The notes beneath the pieces were generated by a model. That model did no database searches. It worked only from the letters and a program-made list of their open reading frames with translations, and was not told where the DNA came from. A program made the position numbers and the translations under genes. From an uncultured Lachnospiraceae bacterium (GTDB lineage Bacteria; Bacillota; Clostridia; Lachnospirales; Lachnospiraceae), in assembly GCA_947629565.1 (NCBI GenBank), contig CANREG010000030.1, positions 1-32,551 on the forward strand: 32,551 bases of DNA. The letters are read 5' to 3'. Numbering within the stretch: the first letter of the stretch is position 1; the number at the start of each line of letters is the position of its first letter. Shown here piece after piece: positions 6,992-15,063 of the stretch.

Positions 6992-9094
6992 ATGCAGAAT
7001 TTGCCGGCAAATGTTACGAGGGGGAACGATACCAATATTATATCCATTGCCGCATCTTCTAACAAGGGGATGTTGATTCGTTTCTTGAATGAACAGGTGG
7101 AGGAAGGCTTTTATGCATTGGTCATTGATTATCTGAAGGATCATAATTTTGATTTGTCCAGTATGCTTGTGGATGATGATGTCAGGGCGCAATGCACCAA
7201 ATTATATGAACTGGCGGAGTTCGTAGATGAGAATATTAAACAGCCGGGTAAATATGAGATTGAAGAGTGGATTGAGCCGTTGTTCAAATTTGTTTATGGG
7301 GATATTGATCCGACGGACACAGATGCCATTATCAATACCACCGGTATTTACCGTTACAGTATCTGGCTGATTTATCTGTACCAGTTAGATCATTTCGGAG
7401 AGGCGATGCGCTTGATTGGGGAGCGCGTGGCACCGCTTTTGATTAATACCTGTTACCAGATAGCGGATGCGGATGACCGGCCGGGAACCTATGATAAGGC
7501 AGTTATGGGTTATATGGATCTGATTAATGTGGTTATGGAGATGGATTTGCCGCCTTCTGCTTCTAATTCCGAGGCTTATCTCAATAATCTTGAAGTGTTA
7601 TATGATTATTTCGTAGAGGATACCCATGTGGGGAATGATTATAAGATACAGTTCAGTATGGGAATGTTCAATTCCTATATCCGTAAGCAGGACTATAACA
7701 AAGCATTTGAGTTTTATGGACTGAATGCAGAGTACATCCCTGTGGATAATGTGATGGTCTATGAGAATTTCAAGGAATTGATTAGGAACTGCAACAGCAC
7801 CCAGTATACCAATGTGTTAAGCCGGACTGTGATTTCTGCCATTTCCAAGCAGGATATTTATAATAAGAGAATTGATACTTTGTTGGTGGAGGTATCTGCA
7901 TTTGTAAAGAAGGTATGCAGGTACATAGAGGATGAGCCGACCATGAAGAAGAATATGCAGATTTTAGGTACCGGTTCCTCCTTGAGTGATAAGAGCAATG
8001 TATTTGAAGGATTATATGAGTACAATCTGGTATTTCATGAGTGCGGAATCAAGCAGCTGGTAAGTCAGGATCTTTCCACCCGCTCGTGGGATGAGAAATA
8101 TGAGATTCTGGATTTATTATATACTACGCTGAATGTTGTATTTGACGGGTATAATGTGTATGAGATATCCAATAAGATTGAACATCAGTATGTGGAGCTC
8201 ACTTGGATTGGCAATTATGTGAATGCGAATCCCGGGTTACTGAAGCTGTTCTTTAGTATTAAAGAGAAGATTAAGGCATTTAAGATTCGTAAGAATACGA
8301 TTATTGAGAAGAGCAAGACCAATTATGAGATTAAGCAGCTGTTAGAAGACCGGCAGAAGCATCTGGTATTCTTGGCGGCAGATGATATGGTTCGCCATGG
8401 CCTCAACAATAAGGATTTGAGGATTATCAGCAATACCTATAATGAGGACCGGGCAAAGAGGATGCTGCAGGAGACTTATGCGAAGATTAATCTTCCTTCT
8501 AAGTATGAGGGGAATAAACACGAGTCCGGCGGCGGAATGTTTGGCTTTGGCAAGTCCTCCACTCCTTCTGCCAATTCTGAATTGAACAGAATGATGAATG
8601 TGCCTGCCATTAATGATATGCTCTGTAAGTCAGAATGGTTATGGCATCAGTATCAGGAAAAAGGTCTGGAAAAGCAGACCGCAGAGGAGGTTACCTACAG
8701 CGTTGCCTGTCTGGTAAAGGTGGTAGAGCTTTTGTTAGTTCGCAAGCAGAACGGCGCTGTACCGGATGCTGCGGCAACCAAGAACAAAAAGGTTATTATC
8801 ACAAAGACGGGTAAGGTCATTGAATTGTCTGATGAATCGGACGACAGACCAGTGAACAGCAAGACAAACGAGCCGGGCGTGATTGAGCATATCCATAATA
8901 TTCAGAATAATCTGCGCAACAGAAGTCAGGATAATGTGGAATATGTGCAGGCTTATATCGAGGACTGGGTGAACTTGCTTATGCAGAATAAGTTTGACAA
9001 GGATTCGCTCTTATCTGTCTTTGATGCAGATGAGGTTCGTTCTAAGACATTGCAGACTATTCGGAGATTGAATTTGGATATGGTTGCTCTGTAA
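6992..9094 (+). CDS. Conserved-looking 700-residue protein, unknown
   Basis: A long intact reading frame with a good ribosome binding site (AAGGAGGAG, 6978-6987 region) that I cannot assign. It has no signal peptide or clear membrane segment and reads as largely alpha-helical. The stretches YNKAFEFYGL (about 228) and AVMGYMDLINVVMEM (about 170) suggest repeat helices of TPR-like type. A Gly-rich linker (ESGGGMFGFGKSS, about 510-522) separates a C-terminal part containing a basic beta hairpin (KNKKVIITKTGKVIELS, about 594-610) and a helical end. The 266-base upstream region is AT-rich, is shared with the divergent membrane protein gene, and contains closely spaced TGTACAA repeats near 6845-6860. 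A hairpin at 9109-9130 and a pilin-like gene follow. Codon use matches neighbours, so no sign of recent transfer. Confidence 0.8.
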   Translation: MQNLPANVTRGNDTNIISIAASSNKGMLIRFLNEQVEEGFYALVIDYLKDHNFDLSSMLVDDDVRAQCTKLYELAEFVDENIKQPGKYEIEEWIEPLFKFVYGDIDPTDTDAIINTTGIYRYSIWLIYLYQLDHFGEAMRLIGERVAPLLINTCYQIADADDRPGTYDKAVMGYMDLINVVMEMDLPPSASNSEAYLNNLEVLYDYFVEDTHVGNDYKIQFSMGMFNSYIRKQDYNKAFEFYGLNAEYIPVDNVMVYENFKELIRNCNSTQYTNVLSRTVISAISKQDIYNKRIDTLLVEVSAFVKKVCRYIEDEPTMKKNMQILGTGSSLSDKSNVFEGLYEYNLVFHECGIKQLVSQDLSTRSWDEKYEILDLLYTTLNVVFDGYNVYEISNKIEHQYVELTWIGNYVNANPGLLKLFFSIKEKIKAFKIRKNTIIEKSKTNYEIKQLLEDRQKHLVFLAADDMVRHGLNNKDLRIISNTYNEDRAKRMLQETYAKINLPSKYEGNKHESGGGMFGFGKSSTPSANSELNRMMNVPAINDMLCKSEWLWHQYQEKGLEKQTAEEVTYSVACLVKVVELLLVRKQNGAVPDAAATKNKKVIITKTGKVIELSDESDDRPVNSKTNEPGVIEHIHNIQNNLRNRSQDNVEYVQAYIEDWVNLLMQNKFDKDSLLSVFDADEVRSKTLQTIRRLNLDMVAL

Positions 9095-9108
9095 GCATGG
9101 ATGATGGA

Positions 9109-9130
9109 TGTGGGAGCTTCTGCTCCCACA
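9109..9130 (+). other. Stem-loop without T-run between two genes
   Basis: TGTGGGAGC (9109-9117) pairs perfectly with GCTCCCACA (9122-9130) across a four-base loop. No poly-T follows, so it is not a standard terminator; it may stabilise or process an RNA spanning the unknown gene and the pilin gene 25 bases downstream. Confidence 0.5.
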
Positions 9131-9155
9131 TAGTTAAGCAGGGGGGGAGAGTTAT

Positions 9156-9620
9156 ATGAAGAATCGTGGATTTTCAATGGTGGAATTGATAATTGTTATT
9201 GCAATTATGGCAATTTTGTCTGGTTTTCTGGCGCCATCTTTGATTCGTTACATCAATAAAAGTCGGTTGAGTGCAGATATTGATACGGGAAAAAGCCTGG
9301 CTACTGCTATTATGACAGCTGTAGTTTCCGATGGGGCATATGATAATGCCCAGACGGTGTCTACGCCTACAAAAGTAACAAGTATAGCGCCCGGTGATTT
9401 TCGGGATGCTATTTCATCAGTTGTTAATTTGGATGATTTAAAGGGAAAGGCAAAGAAAGATGTAGATGGTGGGGCGATTGATCAGGAATTTTATTATACC
9501 TTAGATCCGGAGAGAAATAAGGTCCAGATTTTTTATGGATGTGGAAATGTGAATAACGATAGCGATTATGATAAGTATATGATTTATCCTGAAACGGGAA
9601 GTAAGTTGCTCGAACAATAA
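9156..9620 (+). CDS. Type IV pilin-like protein
   Basis: A 154-residue prepilin-type protein. The N-terminus MKNRGFSMVELIIVIAIM is a class III/type IVa leader: prepilin peptidase should cut after Gly5, leaving Phe as residue 1 and the conserved Glu as residue 5 of the mature protein, followed by a hydrophobic helix. The soluble domain is short, Asp/Lys-rich and ends in ETGSKLLEQ. A run of seven G (9141-9147) followed by AGAG serves as an unusual ribosome binding site. No pilus ATPase, platform protein or prepilin peptidase gene lies within the window, so it would depend on machinery elsewhere or be a pseudopilin. It could share a transcript with the preceding 700-residue protein. Confidence 0.85.
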   Translation: MKNRGFSMVELIIVIAIMAILSGFLAPSLIRYINKSRLSADIDTGKSLATAIMTAVVSDGAYDNAQTVSTPTKVTSIAPGDFRDAISSVVNLDDLKGKAKKDVDGGAIDQEFYYTLDPERNKVQIFYGCGNVNNDSDYDKYMIYPETGSKLLEQ

Positions 9621-9642
9621 CTTAAAAATCTCAAATTTATTG

Positions 9643-9671
9643 TTGACAAATAATCCCATGTTTGGTATATT
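9643..9671 (+). promoter_or_regulatory. Promoter of tRNA-Gly
   Basis: TTGACA (9643-9648), a 17-base spacer and TATATT (9666-9671) lie about 20 bases upstream of the mature tRNA 5' end, the usual placement for a stable-RNA promoter. Confidence 0.75.
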
Positions 9672-9691
9672 AATACCTGTCGTTAAGACAT

Positions 9692-9763
<72 letters not shown>

Positions 9764-9790
9764 TTTATTATTTTTAGAAAAGTGAATGTG

Positions 9791-9818
9791 AAAGTCCTTG
9801 ATTACAAGGGCTTTTTCT
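9791..9818 (+). terminator. Terminator of tRNA-Gly
   Basis: AAAGTCCTTG (9791-9800) pairs with CAAGGGCTTT (9805-9814) with one G-T pair, and TTTC follows, giving a five-T run. It sits 28 bases after the tRNA. Confidence 0.75.
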
Positions 9819-9912
9819 TTACTCTGCTATATAGAATCCGGAATATTTGGCGTGATGGAAAATAAATATAAAAGAGAAAAGAACAGAATTGTTTTGTACA
9901 GGGAGTGATACT

Positions 9913-10338
9913 ATGAATCCGAATGGTGGTTTTCGCCAGAAGTTGTTAAGCTTTATGCAGGGGAGATACGGGGTGGACCAGTTGTCTACCTTTATGATTT
10001 TTCTGGCTATTGCCCTTGCGTTTATCGCCATGTTTGTAAAGCATCCGTTGCTGCAGGTGCTTTGCTGGGTTTTGATGATATGGGCGTATGCGCGGATTTT
10101 TTCTAGAAAGATACAGAAGCGGTATGCCGAGAACCAGTGGTTTTTGAATCACACATGGAAAATTCGCAACGGGTTTGCGAAAGTAAAGTATCGCATCAAA
10201 TATGGTAGGCAGGCGGCAGAGCCTTACCGGATATATAAATGCAGAAAATGCGGACAGAAGATTCGCATTCCAAGGGGTAAGGGCAGGATTATGATTACCT
10301 GTCCCAAGTGTAAATACCAGTTTAAGAAAAAGAGCTGA
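9913..10338 (+). CDS. Membrane protein with C-terminal zinc ribbon
   Basis: About 141 residues, unnamed family. Two hydrophobic helices (FMIFLAIALAFIAMF and LLQVLCWVLMIWAY) are followed by a basic region and a C-terminal zinc ribbon with two Cys-x2-Cys knuckles (CRKCGQ and CPKCKY) separated by a basic RIPRGKGR stretch. I chose ATG 9913 since GGGAG at 9901-9905 is seven bases before it; the ATG at 9889 has no such site. The zinc ribbon should lie in the cytoplasm and could bind nucleic acid or protein, but this is inference. It precedes the HD-domain nucleotidase by 17 bases, so the two are likely co-transcribed. Confidence 0.78.
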   Translation: MNPNGGFRQKLLSFMQGRYGVDQLSTFMIFLAIALAFIAMFVKHPLLQVLCWVLMIWAYARIFSRKIQKRYAENQWFLNHTWKIRNGFAKVKYRIKYGRQAAEPYRIYKCRKCGQKIRIPRGKGRIMITCPKCKYQFKKKS

Positions 10339-10355
10339 CAAAGAGGAGGATACGT

Positions 10356-10967
10356 ATGGAAGAAAATGAATATAAGGAGTATGACAGTCCTTTTTTTGCC
10401 ATGATATCCCGCATGAAATATATCAGCCGCTGGGCCCTTATGCGGAATTCCTATCCGGAAAATATCAGCGAACATTCCTTAGAAGTAGCCATGTTGGCCC
10501 ATGTTCTTGCCATAATCAGCAACAAAAAGCTGGGAAATCAGCTAAATGCGGAAAAGGCGGCGTTAATCGGGATGTATCACGACTGTACGGAAATTATAAC
10601 CGGGGATATGCCCACCCCGATTAAATATTATAACCGGGATACCAGGGATGCATATAAAAATGTGGAACAGCAGGCCGCGAAAGAACTGTTAGAAATGCTG
10701 CCGGATTATCTTCGGGACGACTATGAATCCCTGTTCTTTCTAAAGGCGGGAGAGGAATATATATGGAAACTGGTAAAGGCGGCAGACAAGCTCTCTGCTT
10801 ATATTAAGTGTATTGAGGAAGAAAAGGCCGGCAACCGGGAGTTTTCCAGCGCCAAGGCAGCCATATATGAGAAACTGACAGAGATGGACCTGCCGGAAGT
10901 GCGGATCTTTATCCGGGATTTCATGGAGGCGTATAAGAAAAATTTAGACGAGCTGCGAAACGTCTGA
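10356..10967 (+). CDS. yfbR: YfbR-like HD-domain 5'-nucleotidase
   Basis: A 203-residue cytoplasmic HD phosphohydrolase of the YfbR type, which in E. coli removes phosphate from deoxyribonucleoside 5'-monophosphates. Visible family marks are RW at residues 25-26, the ENISEHS motif with His40, the metal-binding HD pair at residues 75-76 (MYHDCTEI), the following TGDMPTP, and a later Asp in KAADKLSAY. Length matches the family. GAGGAGG lies before the ATG. It follows the zinc-ribbon membrane protein closely and is followed by the repeat-rich glgA leader. Substrate preference is inferred from the family. Confidence 0.88.
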   Translation: MEENEYKEYDSPFFAMISRMKYISRWALMRNSYPENISEHSLEVAMLAHVLAIISNKKLGNQLNAEKAALIGMYHDCTEIITGDMPTPIKYYNRDTRDAYKNVEQQAAKELLEMLPDYLRDDYESLFFLKAGEEYIWKLVKAADKLSAYIKCIEEEKAGNREFSSAKAAIYEKLTEMDLPEVRIFIRDFMEAYKKNLDELRNV

Positions 10968-11010
10968 TATTAAAATTCGGAATATTTTTTCATAAATGGA
11001 AAAGGTTTCA

Positions 11011-11039
11011 TAGACATATTTTACAAAAAAGGTTATAAT
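11011..11039 (+). promoter_or_regulatory. Strong promoter of glgA
   Basis: TAGACA (11011-11016), a 17-base spacer and a perfect TATAAT (11034-11039). Transcription would start near 11046, about 300 bases before the glgA start, so the whole palindrome and repeat array would be in the 5' leader. Confidence 0.75.
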
Positions 11040-11063
11040 GTACGTGGTGGCATTGAGCCGTGC

Positions 11064-11120
11064 GAAAACGCACGGGGATAAACCGTCTGCTTGCAGACGG
11101 GGTTATCCGGGTGCGTTTTC
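11064..11120 (+). repeat. 57-base palindrome in the glgA leader
   Basis: GAAAACGCAC at 11064-11073 pairs with GTGCGTTTTC at 11111-11120. Inside, GGATAA and CCGTCTGC pair with GCAGACGG and TTATCC around a TT loop, with only small internal bulges. No T-run follows. It starts about 18 bases after the predicted transcription start and would form a very stable RNA hairpin at the head of the glgA message. Confidence 0.8.
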
Positions 11121-11125
11121 ATAGG

Positions 11126-11310
11126 GCGAAAGCCCGCGACCGAGCGAAGCGAGGTGAACGGCGAAAGTTCGCAACCGAGCGACCGAGCGACCGAGCGAAG
11201 CGAGGTGAACGGCGAAGGTTTGCGACCGAGCGACCGAGCGAAGCGAGGTGAACGGCGAAGGTTCGCGACCAAGCGAAGCGAAGTGAACGGCGAAGGTTCG
11301 CAACCGAGCG
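11126..11310. repeat. Nested tandem repeat array, 35-bp and 8-bp units
   Basis: A 19-base core (AAGCGAGGTGAACGGCGAA) occurs at 11147, 11198, 11241 and, with one change, 11276. Between cores lies an 8-base GGTTCGCG-like spacer plus copies of the octamer ACCGAGCG: three copies, then two, then one. Core spacings are therefore 51, 43 and 35. Partial units occur at both edges. Neither 8 nor 35 is a multiple of three, and open frames here are repeat artefacts. The array lies between the predicted glgA promoter and its start codon. Confidence 0.9.
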
Positions 11311-11343
11311 ACAATTTTATTTAATGGATTTGGAGGGTAGCTT

Positions 11344-12795
11344 ATGAAGAATATTTTATTTGTTGCATCAGAGTGTGTTCCATTTATCAAGACAGGAGGA
11401 TTGGCAGATGTTGTGGGAGCCCTTCCCAAAATGTTTCCTAAGGAAGAGTATGATGTGCGCGTTGTAATTCCCAATTATACCTGTATTCCGTGGGAGTATC
11501 GTGAAAAGTTTCAGTATGTGCATCATTTTTACATGGATTTGGGAAAGCGTTTTGAAAATGTCCATGTAGGTATTATGACCTGTGAAATTGATGGAATTAC
11601 CTATTATTTCATTGATAACGAATACTATTTTTCCGGCTGGGCGCCCTATGGCACGATTCGCTTTGATATTGAGAAATTTACCTTTTTCAGCAAAGCGGCT
11701 TTAGCGATTCTTCCGGTAATTAATTTTAAGCCGGACGTCATTCACTGCCATGACTGGCAGGCAGGTCTGGTGCCGGTATATTTAAGAACCCTCTATCATG
11801 ACAATCCGTTTTTTGCAGGGACAAAGACGATTATGACTATCCATAACCTGAAGTTTCAGGGTGTGTGGGATGTAAAGACATTCAAATACATTTCCGGTCT
11901 GCCGGATTATGTATTTACCCCGGACCGCATGGAGTTTTATAAGGACGGAAATATGTTAAAGGCGGGCATGGTATATGCAGATTATATCACTACAGTCAGC
12001 GACACCTACGCCGGAGAGATTCAGACGCCGGAATATGGCGAGAACTTAGATGATGTGCTGCGGTTCCACAACCAGAAACTTTGCGGTATCGTCAACGGTA
12101 TCGACTATGATGTATATAATCCCAATACAGACGCCAAGCTATATAAGACCTATAATGTGAGAAGCTACAAGAAGGGCAAGGCAGTGAATAAGATGGAGCT
12201 GCAGAAGGAGTTAGGACTTCCGGTAGATGAGAATAAGTATATGATCGCCATTATTTCCAGACTGACAGACCAGAAAGGACTGGATTTGATTGACTGGGTT
12301 ATGGAGCGGATTGTGGATCCTTACATGCAGTTTGTGATTATTGGTACCGGCGAAGCCAAATATGAGAATATGTTCAAGCATTACCAGTGGGTATATTCTG
12401 ACCGGGTATCCGCTAACATTTTCTATTCAGACGAGCGGGCTCATAAGCTCTATGCGGCGGCGGACGCCATGCTGATGCCGTCAAGATTTGAGCCCTGTGG
12501 GCTGACGCAGTTAATTTCCCTCCGCTATGGCACGGTGCCGATTGTAAGGGAGACAGGAGGACTTAAGGATACCGTAATTCCTTATAATGAGTATGAGGGA
12601 ACCGGAACCGGTTTCTCTTTCACCAATTACAATGCGGATGAAATGTTAAAGATTATCAACTATTCCAAGGAGATTTATTATGATCACAGAGAGGACTGGA
12701 ATAAGATGGTAGTCCGGGGCATGAAGGAGGATTTCTCCTGGGATAAGTCCGCAGTAAAATACATGGAGTTATATGATAAGGTGTTGGGCTGTTAA
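11344..12795 (+). CDS. glgA: Glycogen synthase (ADP-glucose type)
   Basis: Cytoplasmic GT5 glycosyltransferase that extends alpha-1,4-glucan from ADP-glucose. At 483 residues it has the normal length. The N-terminal KTGGLADVVGALPK motif (Lys16) is the ADP-glucose-binding signature; HCHDWQAGLVP, the central HNLKFQG, and the C-terminal SRFEPCGLTQLISLRYGTVPIVRETGGL with the E-x7-E-like retaining GT-B site are all present. GGAGGG lies eight bases before the ATG. The other glycogen genes (glgB, glgC, glgP) are not nearby. serS follows after 61 bases with no terminator, so read-through is likely. The unusual feature is the long repeat-filled leader. Confidence 0.96.
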   Translation: MKNILFVASECVPFIKTGGLADVVGALPKMFPKEEYDVRVVIPNYTCIPWEYREKFQYVHHFYMDLGKRFENVHVGIMTCEIDGITYYFIDNEYYFSGWAPYGTIRFDIEKFTFFSKAALAILPVINFKPDVIHCHDWQAGLVPVYLRTLYHDNPFFAGTKTIMTIHNLKFQGVWDVKTFKYISGLPDYVFTPDRMEFYKDGNMLKAGMVYADYITTVSDTYAGEIQTPEYGENLDDVLRFHNQKLCGIVNGIDYDVYNPNTDAKLYKTYNVRSYKKGKAVNKMELQKELGLPVDENKYMIAIISRLTDQKGLDLIDWVMERIVDPYMQFVIIGTGEAKYENMFKHYQWVYSDRVSANIFYSDERAHKLYAAADAMLMPSRFEPCGLTQLISLRYGTVPIVRETGGLKDTVIPYNEYEGTGTGFSFTNYNADEMLKIINYSKEIYYDHREDWNKMVVRGMKEDFSWDKSAVKYMELYDKVLGC

Positions 12796-12856
12796 TTGGC
12801 TAATACGGGCAGAGACTGGCAAAGCGATAGAATAGAAAAGAGGAGATTAGGGAAAC

Positions 12857-14137
12857 ATGATCGACATGAAATTTTTACGGGAGAATCCGGATGCCGTAAA
12901 AGAGAACATTAAGAAGAAATTTCAGGAGGAGAAGCTGCCTTTAGTGGATGAAGTCATTACACTGGATGCAAAGTGCCGGGAGGCGCAGCAGAAGGCGGAT
13001 TCCCTGCGGGCAGACCGCAATAAGATATCCAAGCAGATTGGCGCCTTGATGGCCCAGGGCAAGAAGGAGGAGGCGGAGGCCACCAAGAAGCTGGTTACAG
13101 AGCGTTCTGCCGAACTGGCGGCCTTGGAGGAGCAGGAGAAATCTTTGCGGGAGCGGATTACAGAGATTATGATGGTAATCCCCAATATAATCGATCCGTC
13201 GGTTCCTATCGGTAAGGATGACAGTGAAAATGTCGAGATTGAGCGGTTTGGCGAGCCTGTAGTGCCGGATTTTGAAGTGCCCTACCATACGGATATTATG
13301 GAGAAGTTTAACGGTATTGATTTAGATGCAGCGGGCAGAGTGGCAGGCAACGGCTTTTATTACCTGATGGGGGACATTGCAAGACTCCATTCCGCAGTGA
13401 TTTCCTACGCAAGGGATTTTATGATTGACAGAGGCTTTACCTACTGCGTGCCGCCCTTTATGATCCGCTCCAATGTGGTGACCGGCGTGATGAGCTTTGC
13501 AGAGATGGACGCCATGATGTATAAGATTGAAGGCGAGGATTTGTATCTGATTGGCACCAGTGAACATTCCATGATTGGCAAGTTCATTGATACGGTCATT
13601 AAGGAGGATCAGCTTCCTAAGACGCTGACCAGCTATTCTCCCTGTTTCCGGAAGGAAAAGGGAGCCCATGGCATAGAGGAAAGGGGCGTCTACCGTATTC
13701 ATCAGTTTGAAAAGCAGGAGATGATCGTGGTGTGTAAGCCGGAGGAAAGTCCTGTGTGGTTTGATAAGCTGTGGCAGAATACCGTCGATTTGTTCCGGAG
13801 CTTAGATATTCCTGTGCGGACGCTGGAGTGCTGTTCCGGCGATTTGGCAGATTTAAAGGTCAAATCCATTGATGTGGAGGCATGGTCTCCAAGACAGAAG
13901 AAGTATTTCGAGGTGGGAAGCTGTTCTAATTTGGGAGACGCCCAGGCAAGGCGGTTAAAAATCCGCATTGACGGGGAGAAAGGAAAATATTATGCGCATA
14001 CCCTGAATAATACGGTAGTGGCGCCGCCCCGTATGCTGATTGCCTTTTTGGAGAATAACTTAAATGCAGATGAGAGCGTCAACATTCCCAAGGCTTTGCA
14101 GCCTTATATGGGCGGTAAGACAAAGATTGAGGCGTGA
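12857..14137 (+). CDS. serS: Seryl-tRNA synthetase
   Basis: Class II aminoacyl-tRNA synthetase that charges tRNA-Ser. The 426 residues contain the N-terminal tRNA-binding coiled coil (about residues 30-105), the TSEHS serine-site loop at 234-238, motif 2 (FRKEKG at 264-269 with HQFEK at 282-286), and motif 3 near the end (NNTVVAPPRMLIAFLE). GAGGAG precedes the ATG. The 61-base gap to glgA contains no room for a T-box leader, so expression probably depends on the glgA promoter or one inside glgA. A strong terminator follows. Confidence 0.97.
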   Translation: MIDMKFLRENPDAVKENIKKKFQEEKLPLVDEVITLDAKCREAQQKADSLRADRNKISKQIGALMAQGKKEEAEATKKLVTERSAELAALEEQEKSLRERITEIMMVIPNIIDPSVPIGKDDSENVEIERFGEPVVPDFEVPYHTDIMEKFNGIDLDAAGRVAGNGFYYLMGDIARLHSAVISYARDFMIDRGFTYCVPPFMIRSNVVTGVMSFAEMDAMMYKIEGEDLYLIGTSEHSMIGKFIDTVIKEDQLPKTLTSYSPCFRKEKGAHGIEERGVYRIHQFEKQEMIVVCKPEESPVWFDKLWQNTVDLFRSLDIPVRTLECCSGDLADLKVKSIDVEAWSPRQKKYFEVGSCSNLGDAQARRLKIRIDGEKGKYYAHTLNNTVVAPPRMLIAFLENNLNADESVNIPKALQPYMGGKTKIEA

Positions 14138-14155
14138 GAAATATTGTGACATAGA

Positions 14156-14201
14156 AACTCCGGTGAAGAGAGCAGGACTTCCTTCACTGGAGTTTATTTT
14201 T
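14156..14201 (+). terminator. Terminator of serS
   Basis: AACTCCGGTGAAG (14156-14168) pairs with CTTCACTGGAGTT (14182-14194) with one G-T pair, followed by TATTTTTT. It sits between convergent serS and the LysR gene. On the minus strand the stem is followed only by a weak T-run, so it may work mainly for serS. Confidence 0.82.
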
Positions 14202-15063
14202 TGAAATATTTTAAGATATGCCTGTGCATGGATTTTACCGCAGGAGGCATCAAATCCGGATTGGCGCAGCAAAGGCCGATTGTGCGGTGCTCGGAGGGCT
14301 TTAGGGGATAAGCGTCCACATCATAGGGGATGTTCTGCATAACAAGCTTTGGCATAATGCAGATTCCAAGGCCGGCGGCTACCATGGCGATGGTGCTTAA
14401 ATCATCCACCACATGGCAGGAGGAACGGATGGTTAAGCGGTGCTTGTGAAACAGGTTTTGGATATCCGCATCTGTGCTTTCCCGTTGGGAAACAAAGCGC
14501 TGGTCTTTCAGTTCCGGCAGCTCAATATAGCCCTTGTGTCTGGGGCGGAAGCCCTTCGGTACAATGCATAATAATTCATCTTCACATAAAGGCGTGATGG
14601 CAAGCTCCTTGCAGCTTGACTCGGAAAGAAAGCCTAAGTCCACTACGCCGGTTTTAATCCAGTTATATACATCATCATAGGTTCCCTGATAGATTTTAAT
14701 CTCAATGTTCGGATGCTGTTTGGAAAAGGTAGTGACCAATTCCGGAATAAAGCTGTTGCACACGGAAGAAAAGGTTCCAATCTTGACGGAGCCATGCGTG
14801 AGACCGTTAAATTCCAGTATGGCCTGCTGTAACTTCGCATCGCTGTTTAACACTGTCAGGATATAGGGCTGTAGATTTTCCCCATAGCTGGTCAGCGTAA
14901 CGCCGTTCTTATTCCGGTTAAAAAGGGGAAACCCCAGTTCCTTTTCGGCTGTGGAAATGGCGTGGCTGATGGCAGAGGGCGTCAGGTTCAATACCTCAGC
15001 CGCCCGCTGGAAGCTCCCCTGTTCCACGACAGTCTGGAAAATCTGATAGGAAAGCAGTGTCAT
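14194..15063 (-). CDS. LysR family transcriptional regulator
   Basis: A 289-residue LTTR. The N-terminal winged helix-turn-helix is clear (residues 1-60: FQTVVEQGSFQRAAEVLNLT then SAISHAISTAEKELG), followed by the periplasmic-binding-like effector domain (about 90-289). The start codon overlaps the stop of the AAA+ ATPase by four bases (ATGA), so the two are translationally coupled. The LTTR is normally encoded opposite its target, but here it is the last gene of an operon. The effector and target are unknown; CbbR-type regulators of CbbX neighbours are a tempting comparison, with no Calvin-cycle gene present. Confidence 0.92.
   Translation of the reverse strand: MTLLSYQIFQTVVEQGSFQRAAEVLNLTPSAISHAISTAEKELGFPLFNRNKNGVTLTSYGENLQPYILTVLNSDAKLQQAILEFNGLTHGSVKIGTFSSVCNSFIPELVTTFSKQHPNIEIKIYQGTYDDVYNWIKTGVVDLGFLSESSCKELAITPLCEDELLCIVPKGFRPRHKGYIELPELKDQRFVSQRESTDADIQNLFHKHRLTIRSSCHVVDDLSTIAMVAAGLGICIMPKLVMQNIPYDVDAYPLKPSEHRTIGLCCANPDLMPPAVKSMHRHILKYFKK

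Noticed and set aside
11126-11310. Possible CRISPR array
   Set aside because: Units are contiguous, nested and share all their sequence; there are no unique spacers and no cas genes nearby.
11033-11474. Several open frames on both strands in the glgA leader
   Set aside because: They are made by the tandem repeat (Arg/Glu- or Leu/Ser-rich repeated peptides), lack ribosome binding sites and run into glgA on the wrong strand or frame.
12796-12856. T-box leader before serS
   Set aside because: Only 61 bases separate glgA and serS; there is no room for specifier and antiterminator helices.
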